A stretch of DNA of 7,001 nucleotides from Deltaproteobacteria bacterium RIFCSPLOWO2_02_FULL_57_26 (GCA_001798455.1 MGSI01000054.1:1-7001); one strand, 5' to 3'. Positions 1 to 6,476 are shown, counted from the stretch's first letter. Translations and numbers: made by a program. Notes: a model not told the origin generated them from the sequence alone.

Positions 1-738
1 GCTTTCCTCTCTTGACCCTGCCAGCTCGTCGGCTGCTGCCAAAGCCGCTTTATAATTCTGCGGGGTAAGCGAGCAGATTTTTTCTAACCACACTCTCCTC
101 CGCTCCACGAGGAGTTCCATCTCGGCGCTCAAGGCCCGTCCCGGACTGCCCATAGCCAGAGCGGCCAAAAACTCCGCCTGCCCCCGCTCCATACCTTTTC
201 GGGACGCCAACAGGTCCGCGACGAGCGCCACCGGGAGGGGAGTGAAGGAGAGGCGAAGACAGCGGGAAACCAAGGTGGGGAGGAGTCCTCCCGTACTGGT
301 CGAAACCAGAATGATGAGGGAGCTCTGGGGAGGCTCCTCGAGGGTTTTTAACAAGGCATTCTGCGCGGAGCCATTCATCAAAGGGGCCGGGTCCACGAGT
401 GCAATTTTTTTCCACCCGGAAAAAGGCCGGAAGCTCAGCTCCCTTTCCAACTCCCGCACCTGCAGGATGCTGATCTCCTTTTTCCCTGCCGCAGGTTCCA
501 GCACCCTCACGTCAGGATGATTCCCGCGCGCGATCCGGATACAGTCCGCGCACTTCCCGCAGAAATCATTCGAGCCCGCCTGACACTGGATCGCCTTGGC
601 CAATGCCAGGGCCACAGTCCTCTTACCCACGCCGTCAGGGCCCAGGAAGAGGTAGGCGTGAGGCAGACGCCGCTTCTCGAGGGCCTGCCTGAGGATCTCC
701 AATGGCTTTTGGTGCCCGACAATGTCCGTGAAAGGCAT
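1..738 (-). CDS. holB: DNA polymerase III subunit delta-prime, 3' end missing
   Basis: Clamp-loader delta-prime subunit, a cytosolic AAA+ protein that works with DnaX and delta to load the sliding clamp. The leftward frame is open for 246 codons from the ATG at 738 to the window edge. Family members are usually about 310-340 residues, so most of the C-terminal collar domain lies outside. Seen in the translation: an N-terminal IVGHQKPL segment (residues 6-13); a P-loop GPDGVGKR (33-40); a four-cysteine zinc module (C52, C60, C63, C66) followed by GNHPDV; the hallmark NALLKTLEEPP (127-137); and the SRC motif (158-160) that supplies the arginine finger in clamp loaders. The start is fixed: the in-frame stop of tmk is only five codons upstream and there is no other start between. 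No good Shine-Dalgarno sequence precedes it (GAGGGA is about 22 nt away), so translation is probably coupled to tmk. Identity is solid; the product is partial. Confidence 0.95.
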   Translation of the reverse strand, partial: MPFTDIVGHQKPLEILRQALEKRRLPHAYLFLGPDGVGKRTVALALAKAIQCQAGSNDFCGKCADCIRIARGNHPDVRVLEPAAGKKEISILQVRELERELSFRPFSGWKKIALVDPAPLMNGSAQNALLKTLEEPPQSSLIILVSTSTGGLLPTLVSRCLRLSFTPLPVALVADLLASRKGMERGQAEFLAALAMGSPGRALSAEMELLVERRRVWLEKICSLTPQNYKAALAAADELAGSREES

Positions 739-753
739 ATGAAATGACGCGGC

Positions 754-1425
754 CTAGCGCTCCCTCAGTCTCCGATCGACAAGCTCCTTGATCTGATCGT
801 GCACCTGGCGAACCGGGCGGGAGGCATCCAAAACACAAAAGCGCCCCGGCTCCAGGTGGGCTAACTCTAGGAATCCTCTGCGCACCCGTTCATGAAACTC
901 CATCTCCTCCTGCTCGAACCTATCCTGGCCTGTGCGCCCTTCATTTTTCGCGGACTTGTCGGTGGGGCCGATGGACTTCAGCTGCTCCCTGATGCGCGCC
1001 AGACCCACCTCAACCGGACAATCCAGGAGAAACGTCAGATCAGGGTTGATCCCACGACTGGCCAGCTGGTTCAGACGTCGGAGGAGATCGAGATCGATGC
1101 CGCGACCATAGCCCTGGTAGGCCAACGTCGAATCGCTGAAGCGGTCGCACAGGACCAGCATCCCCCTCTCAAGGGCAGGGCCAATAATTTCTCGGACATG
1201 CTGCGCCCGGTCGGCCAGATAGAGAAAGAGCTCCGTCGGTGAGGAGATCTCTTTTTTCCCCACCTCCAGGAGGACTTTTCGAAGCATTCGCCCCAGCGAG
1301 GTCCCCCCCGGTTCACGTGTAGAGCGGTAAGCTTCTCCCTGAGACGCCAGATGACTTTCGAGCAGCTTAAGCTGAGTGGTCTTCCCCGAGCCGTCACCGC
1401 CCTCAAAAGAGATGAAACGAATCAT
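754..1425 (-). CDS. tmk: Thymidylate kinase (dTMP kinase)
   Basis: Phosphorylates dTMP to dTDP with ATP in the cytosol, an essential step of dTTP supply. The 223-residue product has the family motifs in order: P-loop GGDGSGKTT (residues 9-17), TREPGGT (36-42), LADRAQH (70-76), and the dTMP-binding CDRFSDSTLAYQGYGRG (93-109), then PDLTFLLD (128-135). The LID region (about 144-172) is longer than the short Arg-rich loop of most bacterial enzymes, with roughly a dozen extra polar residues before the conserved QDRFEQE. The ATG at 1425 starts directly at the conserved beta-strand (MIRFISFEGGDG), so it is almost certainly right, yet no Shine-Dalgarno sequence is visible. Instead, one arm of an inverted repeat (1431-1473) ends five bases upstream. 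holB follows after 15 bp in the same frame. The tmk-holB pairing is common in bacteria. Confidence 0.97.
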   Translation of the reverse strand: MIRFISFEGGDGSGKTTQLKLLESHLASQGEAYRSTREPGGTSLGRMLRKVLLEVGKKEISSPTELFLYLADRAQHVREIIGPALERGMLVLCDRFSDSTLAYQGYGRGIDLDLLRRLNQLASRGINPDLTFLLDCPVEVGLARIREQLKSIGPTDKSAKNEGRTGQDRFEQEEMEFHERVRRGFLELAHLEPGRFCVLDASRPVRQVHDQIKELVDRRLRER

Positions 1426-1430
1426 GAACA

Positions 1431-1473
1431 GGCTGGATTTGAGAATACAGAAGTCTCACGTCAGAATCCAGCC
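1431..1473. repeat. Imperfect inverted repeat just upstream of tmk
   Basis: GGCTGGATT at 1431-1439 is the exact reverse complement of AATCCAGCC at 1465-1473. Inside it, TGAGA (1440-1444) pairs with TCTCA (1454-1458), leaving a 9-nt loop and a 6-nt bulge. In the leftward transcript this stem ends 5 nt before the tmk start codon and so covers the place where a ribosome binding site would lie. There is no U-tract, so it is not an ordinary intrinsic terminator. The repeat is seen directly; a regulatory role is inference. Confidence 0.5.
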
Positions 1474-1496
1474 ATCAGACGGTCCTGAATTCTGAC
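1460..1496. repeat. Second inverted repeat, overlapping the first
   Basis: GTCAGAAT (1460-1467) is the exact reverse complement of ATTCTGAC (1489-1496), with a 21-nt spacer. Its left arm shares bases 1465-1467 with the right arm of the 1431-1473 repeat, so the two stems cannot both form fully. A smaller stem CGGTC/GACCG (1480-1484 with 1494-1498) competes with it. It lies between the response-regulator stop and tmk. Possible readings are an RNA switch or attenuator, a weak 3' end for the regulator transcript, or chance. Confidence 0.4.
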
Positions 1497-1524
1497 CGCT
1501 AACTTCCAAATCTTAGGGATGAGT

Positions 1525-1908
1525 CTAACTCTTCCCCTCGCCCAGGAGAAGATTGATGCCGTTGATTAGCTGAGTGCTAGTGAACGGTTTGGTGATATAG
1601 TAATCGGCTCCCAGCTTGTAGCCGCCTAACACATCCTCATACTGAACTTTGGCGGTGAGCAGGATCACAGGGATGGACGAGGTGTCCGGAGTCCCCTTGA
1701 CCTTGGTCAATACCTCCAGACCGTCCATTTGGGGCAGCATAATGTCGAGAATGATGAGGTCCGGCCTTTGTTCTTCCAGAAGGGTAAAGACCTCAAGGCC
1801 GCTATAGGCGCACTGGACTCTATAGCCTCTTCCCTCGAGGATGGTCTTAACGATAGTCACGATATCCGGGTTATCGTCAACCACCATAATCGTTTTCTTT
1901 TCGTCCAT
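1525..1908 (-). CDS. Receiver-only response regulator (CheY/PilH-like)
   Basis: A 127-residue single-domain response regulator that accepts a phosphoryl group from a histidine kinase or phosphotransfer protein; no DNA-binding or enzymatic output domain follows. Catalytic positions are all present: acidic pocket D11-D12 (MVVDDN), phospho-acceptor D55 (IILDIMLPQMDG), switch threonine T85 (LLTAK) and lysine K107 followed by P108 (TKPF). The length is the full normal length of a lone receiver domain. The ATG at 1908 follows GGGGGAG with short spacing (2 nt). A promoter with 17-bp spacing lies about 85 bp upstream. No cognate kinase is within the window, so the pathway (motility, development, stress) cannot be named. 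It heads the leftward cluster with tmk and holB, from which it is separated by a structured 99-bp gap. Confidence 0.95.
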   Translation of the reverse strand: MDEKKTIMVVDDNPDIVTIVKTILEGRGYRVQCAYSGLEVFTLLEEQRPDLIILDIMLPQMDGLEVLTKVKGTPDTSSIPVILLTAKVQYEDVLGGYKLGADYYITKPFTSTQLINGINLLLGEGKS

Positions 1909-1992
1909 AGCTCCCCCGTCGAATCCCGCTCAGGCACCTCTAGGAGTCTCGTTTTCTCATGCGTCCGCGCTTGGGCTCAAAAAAGAGCTTTT

Positions 1993-2021
1993 ACTTTAGC
2001 ACCTCCCCTGAGCTATGTAAA
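1993..2021 (-). promoter_or_regulatory. Sigma70-type promoter for the response regulator
   Basis: Read on the minus strand: -35 TTTACA (2021-2016, 5 of 6 to consensus), a 17-bp spacer, and -10 TAAAGT (1998-1993, 4 of 6). Transcription would begin near 1985 and give a leader of roughly 75 nt before the ATG at 1908. It is the only well-spaced match I find in the leftward direction in this gap. Confidence 0.6.
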
Positions 2022-2054
2022 GCGAAGTGTGTCTCTCTGTGGCTGCGACAGGTC

Positions 2055-2083
2055 TTGACAAAAAACGAGGCTTCGACTACAAA
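2055..2083 (+). promoter_or_regulatory. Sigma70-type promoter for the secreted basic protein
   Basis: A perfect -35 TTGACA (2055-2060), a 17-bp spacer, and -10 TACAAA (2078-2083, 4 of 6). The expected start is near 2090, giving a leader of about 95 nt that contains a G-rich stretch and ends in a strong ribosome binding site. The -35 box is only 33 bp from that of the divergent response-regulator promoter, so one factor bound between them could affect both. Confidence 0.65.
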
Positions 2084-2172
2084 CAGCGACAATAATGGTC
2101 CCCGGCCCTATCCACTAAACTCCCGGCTGGTAGGGTAGGGGGTGGCGAGAGGTGACCGGGAGGGAGAATCAA

Positions 2173-2179
2173 AAGGAGG
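2173..2179 (+). promoter_or_regulatory. Strong Shine-Dalgarno AAGGAGG
   Basis: A near-perfect ribosome binding site with optimal 6-nt spacing to the ATG at 2186. It is the strongest in the window and, with the perfect -35 box, suggests an abundant product. Confidence 0.85.
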
Positions 2180-2185
2180 CTAAAC

Positions 2186-2611
2186 ATGAGAGGGAAGTGG
2201 TTTCTATGGCTTTTAGCGGCACTGATCGGGTCCGCTCTGGCCTTTCCTCCGATGATCTTCGCTGCGGAAAAAAAGGCTGCAGAGCCTTCTGCTCCGGCGA
2301 AGATGGAGGAAAAGAAGGCCCCGGAGAAGGCGAAAGCCAAGGCACGGAGCGCTACAGGCGAGCTCGTATCCGCTGATACTAAGACGGGTATGATGGCAGT
2401 CAAGGTGAAGGACAAAGAAATGAGTTTCACCGCGGATACCAAGGCTGCTAAGGAGGCGCTCGGGAAGGTCAAGGTCGGGGATAGGGTCACGGTCTCTTAT
2501 ACCGAGAAGGAAGGGAAGATGATGGCCAGCTCCGTCAAGACAGCTAAAGCTCCGGCCAAAAAGGCTGAAAAGAAGGCTGAAAAGGAAGAGAAAAAAGAGG
2601 GCAAGAAATAG
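2186..2611 (+). CDS. Secreted Lys/Ala/Glu-rich small beta-domain protein, function unknown
   Basis: A 141-residue protein I cannot assign to a characterised family. Residues 1-27 form a clear Sec signal peptide (basic MRGK, hydrophobic core about 5-19, likely cleavage near the Ala-Ala at 26-27), so it is periplasmic or exported. A low-complexity Ala/Lys/Glu/Pro linker (28-53) leads into a compact domain (about 54-118) with alternating beta-strand pattern: TGELVSADTKTG, then a VKVKDKEMSFTAD strand pair, KVKVGDRVTVSY and EGKMMASSVK. The KVGDRVTVSY turn resembles small OB-like domains such as DUF5666 or CusF-type proteins, but this is pattern resemblance only. The tail (120-141) is again almost only K, A and E. 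The start is certain: AAGGAGG at 2173-2179 lies 6 nt before the ATG, with a consensus-like promoter further up. It is monocistronic, divergent from the response regulator and convergent with the DUF457-like gene. Confidence 0.88.
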   Translation: MRGKWFLWLLAALIGSALAFPPMIFAAEKKAAEPSAPAKMEEKKAPEKAKAKARSATGELVSADTKTGMMAVKVKDKEMSFTADTKAAKEALGKVKVGDRVTVSYTEKEGKMMASSVKTAKAPAKKAEKKAEKEEKKEGKK

Positions 2612-2643
2612 TAACTCCTTTTAGCTTTCTAACTAGTGATTAT

Positions 2644-2674
2644 GGTCGGGCAGGACTCTCCTCCCTGCCCGACC
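2644..2674. terminator. Strong GC hairpin between convergent genes
   Basis: GGTCGGGCAGG (2644-2654) and CCTGCCCGACC (2664-2674) form a perfect 11-bp stem with a 9-nt loop. It lies 32 bp after the stop of the secreted protein and 20 bp after the stop of the leftward DUF457-like gene, where a shared bidirectional terminator is expected. Neither side is followed by a proper T-tract, so it may act as an RNA 3'-end stabiliser or a factor-assisted terminator rather than a classical intrinsic one. Confidence 0.65.
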
Positions 2675-2694
2675 AGGGCTTTGCCGGGCTATAA

Positions 2695-3222
2695 CTAACC
2701 GCTGAAGCCTCCCTCAGTCCTTCCGAGATTCAGTTTCCTCGCGAGCAGGGCGACGCCAAGATAGGCCGCCAGAAGGGCCGAATAGTTGGTTATCATGAAC
2801 CAGGGGGTTGCCCACAAAATTCCCTCTACTAGCGGGGTCGGGAAAGGCCAGAGATACGGGGTGGGAAAGTATGCTGAGTTGTGGGTGGGGATATCACAGA
2901 CGATGTGCAGGCTCCAGGCCAAGAAAACCCACGGGGGCCGTTTTCGCAACGCCCAGATAAGAGCGAAAAGGGCGGCCCACACGACCAGACTGTGAGTCAA
3001 GTTATAGGCATGGAAGACAAATTCCGGGAGAATGGACAAGGGCGGCGGGCCGGAGATTTGTCCCGCCAACCTAAGGCTCAGCCAACCCGGATGGGAGACA
3101 TGGAAGAGGCCGAAGGATAGGAGGTCGGGGGCCATTCCCAGAGCCAACCCCGCAGCAAACCTTTTCGCTCCGTGGGGATAGAAAGCAACACCTCCCCACA
3201 GTCCATGCGCCAAGACATCCAT
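2695..3222 (-). CDS. Multi-pass membrane protein resembling DUF457/YdjM metal-dependent hydrolases
   Basis: A 175-residue inner-membrane protein with about four hydrophobic segments (roughly 22-40, 78-92, 97-110, 146-162). The pattern of polar residues placed in or beside membrane segments matches the DUF457/YdjM-like family, annotated as putative membrane-bound metal-dependent hydrolases: H6 in MDVLAHG, D33 in GMAPDLLSF, H77 in NLTHS, then H106, D110 and H114 in the WSLHIVCDIPTH segment. Those His/Asp residues could bind a metal; no substrate is known and the hydrolase label is a family convention. The ATG at 3222 is well supported by AGGAGG (3232-3227) 4 nt upstream. It follows the large fused membrane protein by 52 bp with no terminator seen, so the two are probably one transcript ending at the hairpin at 2644-2674. 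Confidence 0.85.
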   Translation of the reverse strand: MDVLAHGLWGGVAFYPHGAKRFAAGLALGMAPDLLSFGLFHVSHPGWLSLRLAGQISGPPPLSILPEFVFHAYNLTHSLVVWAALFALIWALRKRPPWVFLAWSLHIVCDIPTHNSAYFPTPYLWPFPTPLVEGILWATPWFMITNYSALLAAYLGVALLARKLNLGRTEGGFSG

Positions 3223-3274
3223 CGAGCCTCCTGAATTAGACCCCTTACGATAATCTCCTCGACAGCGGGAAAGC

Positions 3275-6200
3275 TTAGAACCTCTTTCCTAAGCCGCTGA
3301 GCCCCCTCCAGGCCTCAGTGCTACTCGAATCTAGAGCCAGCACGTCGCGGTATTTCTCCTCCGCTTCCCTTACCTTCCCGAGCCGCCCGAGGGCTTGGGC
3401 CAAAGAAAGACGCCACGCGACATTTCTCCGATTGCGCCTAAGCGCGGCCTCATAAGCGGGCACCACTTTCTCCCACTGTTTCAGCCGGCTATAGGCTTCG
3501 CCCAGTTCGCTGTAAAGCGCAGCCGAATCTTCGCCGTTCTCTTGTGATTCTAGCAACAAGGTCAGTGCCTCGGCATCGTTCCCTTTGGCCAATTGCAGCC
3601 TCCCCAGGGCAAAGAGAACTCCTGGATGCTTGGGCTGAATCTCTGCTGCCTGCTGGAACCACCTCTGTGCCGCCGAAAAGTCTTTTCGGTGGAGCGCAAT
3701 ACTGCCAAGCCCTAGATATGGGCTGATTTCTTTCACACCTGTGCGCACAATCCTCCTATAGATTTTCTCCGCCTGGGTCGTGTAAAAGTCATCCGCTAAA
3801 GCCAAGACTTCTTTGGCTTTCTCCGCTCCGCTTAAGAGCGCCTTCTCCGCCGCCTCCGCAGCCTCGGCGGTCTTGTCCTGAGCCAAAAGTATCTTGGCGC
3901 GCAGGAGATAATAGTCCCCATTCCCTGGCTCAAACCTTATGGCCTGCTCCGCTTCTTTTAGGGCTCGGGTACTCCAGCCGCTAGCATGAAAAGCCTGACC
4001 CATATAATAGTGGTGCCGAGCCCGGGAAACCCACTCGCTGTTGGAGCCCCAGGGGGGATCGGCCACGAACGATTCGAAGAGCTTTCGGTTCAGAGTCGAG
4101 GTGCTCTTTCCTAGGCTGCGGGGAGCGGAATACTCGAGTCGAGCGCTATCGTCCGTGTTTAAATCCGCGCCTTCAGCAAATGCCAACAGCTCCTTTCTCC
4201 CCATCCGATAGAAACCCAAGAGAGCGTAGATATCTGAGAGTCCCAGCTTCTTAAAGTCCTCGCGCAAAACGCCCATTTCCGAGAAACGCTTTTTTAGGCG
4301 CGGATAATCAAACCCCAACTCCCTCAAGCTACCTACCAGCAGGAAATCGCTCTCCTGCAAATTCCACACTGTGACGAAGGGGAAGGACTCCCCAAAGGTG
4401 CGCAGGACCATGCGGAAGTCATCCGGCGACATAGAGTAATTGTGAAACCATTGGGCGAAAATGCCGTGAGGCTTGAGCTTCTTTTTGGTCACAGCGTAGA
4501 ATTCTTCGGTAAACAGGCTGGCGACTCCAGCGATCCAGGGATTGGAAGGCTCGGAGATGATCAGATCATATTGGTGGGGCGTAGCTACCATGTAATTTCG
4601 CCCATCGGTGGGGATAATTCTCACCCTTGGATCCTCGAGAATTTTTCCGTTTGCGTCGCCAAAAAAAGCCGCTGCCTCAGCCATCGCAGGCTCGATCTCC
4701 AGGACTTCAATCTTTGTAACCGGAAAAGCTCCCACCGCTTTCACGGTCATACCCGTTCCCAAGCCGATGATAGCAACCTGCTCCGCCGCAGGAAGTAAAA
4801 GCATAGGCAGGTAACCGGTCATCAGCATGGTGAGCGCATCCCCGTGGGAGCCATCGATCTTCCCGTTGCTGGTTAAATAGAGGTAATCTTTGTGGGAGCG
4901 ATGCACGCTGACGGTAGCGGTTAGCCCTTCTCGATAGTAAAGTAATTCGCTGCGCCGCATCTCCTCCAGGCGCAACGAGTCCCGGGGCAAATCCGAGTAA
5001 TGATCGCTGTAGATGGTGACGCCGCTCGTAAGGATATAGCGGTCCCAGCGCGGCATTTTTAAGGGAATCAGGACTACCGCCGCGAGCACGACCATGCCGA
5101 GCACCCAACGCGGCGCTGAGGAAAATCGCGGATCCATTACGACGAGGAACCACCCCACTAAGAGGTTAATCGCTACGCCTAAAAGAATACTGTTTTGCAC
5201 GCCGATTAAAGGAATAAAAATAAAACCACCAGCAAACGCCCCCAAAATCGCCCCCACCGTGTTGGCCGCATAGGAGGCCCCCACGCTGCTCCCCACATGG
5301 TCAAGGCTCTGGGTGAGGAGGTGCGCCACCAAAGGAAAGGTCATCCCTAAAAGCACCGTGGGCAAAAACATAACCAGCGCTGAAAGCAACACTTGAACGG
5401 TAAGAAAGAGGGAGAAAGAATCCCCAAAGCCATGAAGGAGTCTGAGAAAGATTAACGGTAGCTTCTCAAACAAAGGAATCGTCGCTAAGGCGGCAAGTCC
5501 AACGCCAAGCTCGATTGCTCCAAAAGTGCTCACGCGCGCTTGCCGATTCGCCAGCAACCGCGCATAGACAAATCCCCCCAAGGCCAAACCCACGAGAAAA
5601 GTGACCAACATGGTGGTAAACGAATAAACCGAGCTGCCTACGACTAAAGTTAAGGCGCGGGTCCAGGCATTCTCATAAACCAAAGCGGCGAACCCGGAAA
5701 GAGCGAAAGAGAAAAGCAGGACTCGCCCGAGCCAGCTTGGCGCCGATCCGCTAGGATCAGCTTCCGCGGCGGCGACGAAAATCCCGCTTGGCTCTTTGAG
5801 CCGAATGCGGTCGGCGGCGAAGATGAGCATCGCGATCACCAAATTGACCGCGGCGGCCGCATAGACCGTCCCGCGCATGCCCAGCGCGGGAATCAAATAA
5901 TAACCGGCCAAACCACAACCCAGAACCGCTCCCATCGTGTTGGTCCCGTAAAGATCTCCCACGCGCTGCCCAAGTCGGGCAAAGCTACGCACAAAGAACC
6001 GACTCAAAACCGGCAGCGTAGCGCCCATCAGGAGGGTGGGAAGCACCAAAAGGAAAAGGGAGAGGAAAAAAAGCAGAAGATTGAAAATCAATGGATAGGA
6101 GTCATTCAGGCGGAACAGGGGAATGTAAATGATCTGCCCCAGCTTAAAGAGCCAAGGAACCGCAAGACCGTACAGGCCGACGCCAAACTCCAGGACACCA

Positions 6201-6445
6201 TAGAGAAGAAAGCCGTTTTTTCCCCGGTCCGCGATTCGGCCAAAGAGGTAGCTGCCTAACGCCAGGCCCGCCATAAAGGACGATAGGACCGTAGCTATGG
6301 CATAGGTGGTGTTGCCGAAAACTTGCGTGAGCATGCGAGTCCAAACCACCTCATAGATGAGCCCCGCAGCACCCGAGAGAAAAAAGCAAACCAGCGCAAT
6401 GAAAAAAAGCCAATCCTGTCTCCAACGGTCCAAGGTTTCCCTCAC
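3275..6445 (-). CDS. Fused membrane / spermidine-synthase-like / TPR protein
   Basis: A 1056-residue protein from the GTG at 6445 (1091 if the ATG at 6550 is used). Domains, numbered from the GTG: two homologous membrane halves, about 12-210 and 239-438, each starting SGxAxLxYExxWTRxLT with a later GLALG motif; one more membrane segment (446-462); a spermidine-synthase-like Rossmann methyltransferase-fold domain (about 465-710); and a soluble C-terminal array of about six TPR repeats (806-1050). The synthase-like part keeps a glycine loop IIGLGTG (559-565), acidic E583/E585 and TDGR (613-616), so S-adenosyl nucleotide binding is plausible. However, the spermidine-synthase aspartates are replaced (YDLIISEPSNPW, with E632 and N635), so true polyamine synthesis is doubtful. 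The GTG start has GAGGAG 9 nt upstream and a promoter-like sequence; the ATG has neither. Likely an inner-membrane protein co-transcribed with the DUF457-like gene. Substrate unknown. Confidence 0.93.
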   Translation of the reverse strand: MRETLDRWRQDWLFFIALVCFFLSGAAGLIYEVVWTRMLTQVFGNTTYAIATVLSSFMAGLALGSYLFGRIADRGKNGFLLYGVLEFGVGLYGLAVPWLFKLGQIIYIPLFRLNDSYPLIFNLLLFFLSLFLLVLPTLLMGATLPVLSRFFVRSFARLGQRVGDLYGTNTMGAVLGCGLAGYYLIPALGMRGTVYAAAAVNLVIAMLIFAADRIRLKEPSGIFVAAAEADPSGSAPSWLGRVLLFSFALSGFAALVYENAWTRALTLVVGSSVYSFTTMLVTFLVGLALGGFVYARLLANRQARVSTFGAIELGVGLAALATIPLFEKLPLIFLRLLHGFGDSFSLFLTVQVLLSALVMFLPTVLLGMTFPLVAHLLTQSLDHVGSSVGASYAANTVGAILGAFAGGFIFIPLIGVQNSILLGVAINLLVGWFLVVMDPRFSSAPRWVLGMVVLAAVVLIPLKMPRWDRYILTSGVTIYSDHYSDLPRDSLRLEEMRRSELLYYREGLTATVSVHRSHKDYLYLTSNGKIDGSHGDALTMLMTGYLPMLLLPAAEQVAIIGLGTGMTVKAVGAFPVTKIEVLEIEPAMAEAAAFFGDANGKILEDPRVRIIPTDGRNYMVATPHQYDLIISEPSNPWIAGVASLFTEEFYAVTKKKLKPHGIFAQWFHNYSMSPDDFRMVLRTFGESFPFVTVWNLQESDFLLVGSLRELGFDYPRLKKRFSEMGVLREDFKKLGLSDIYALLGFYRMGRKELLAFAEGADLNTDDSARLEYSAPRSLGKSTSTLNRKLFESFVADPPWGSNSEWVSRARHHYYMGQAFHASGWSTRALKEAEQAIRFEPGNGDYYLLRAKILLAQDKTAEAAEAAEKALLSGAEKAKEVLALADDFYTTQAEKIYRRIVRTGVKEISPYLGLGSIALHRKDFSAAQRWFQQAAEIQPKHPGVLFALGRLQLAKGNDAEALTLLLESQENGEDSAALYSELGEAYSRLKQWEKVVPAYEAALRRNRRNVAWRLSLAQALGRLGKVREAEEKYRDVLALDSSSTEAWRGLSGLGKRF

Positions 6446-6454
6446 CCCCCTCTT

Positions 6455-6460
6455 CTCCTC
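6455..6460 (-). promoter_or_regulatory. Ribosome binding site favouring the GTG start
   Basis: On the minus strand GAGGAG (6460-6455), followed by a second purine-rich AAGAGGGG, precedes the GTG at 6445 by 9 nt. The ATG at 6550, directly after an in-frame TAA, is preceded by a T/A-rich stretch with no such site. The residues between the two starts are polar and lack motifs of the family, while the GTG puts the first membrane segment near the N-terminus. Confidence 0.6.
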
Positions 6461-6476
6461 GCTTTTCTTACGGTCG

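Noticed and set aside
892..1242. Rightward 116-codon open frame inside tmk
   Set aside because: Shadow frame of a gene with all thymidylate-kinase motifs; no independent support.
2126..2170. G-rich stretch in the leader of the secreted protein as a possible G-quadruplex
   Set aside because: Only two runs are closely spaced and the remaining runs need a long loop of about 15 nt, so a stable three-layer structure is not convincing.
2077..2490. Leftward 137-codon open frame with hydrophobic Ser/Ala-rich product, antisense to the secreted protein
   Set aside because: It is the complement of a Lys/Glu/Ala-rich gene, which naturally reads as hydrophobic. It spans the promoter and leader of a well-supported gene and has no ribosome site or recognised motif.
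2550..2608. Lys/Ala tail as evidence of a histone H1-like DNA-binding protein
   Set aside because: The tail resembles such proteins in composition, but the clear N-terminal signal peptide argues for export rather than chromosome binding.
4707..5153. Leftward 148-codon open frame overlapping the fused membrane protein in another frame
   Set aside because: Arg/Ala/Leu-rich composition typical of an off-frame read, and it covers the conserved synthase-like domain of the real gene.
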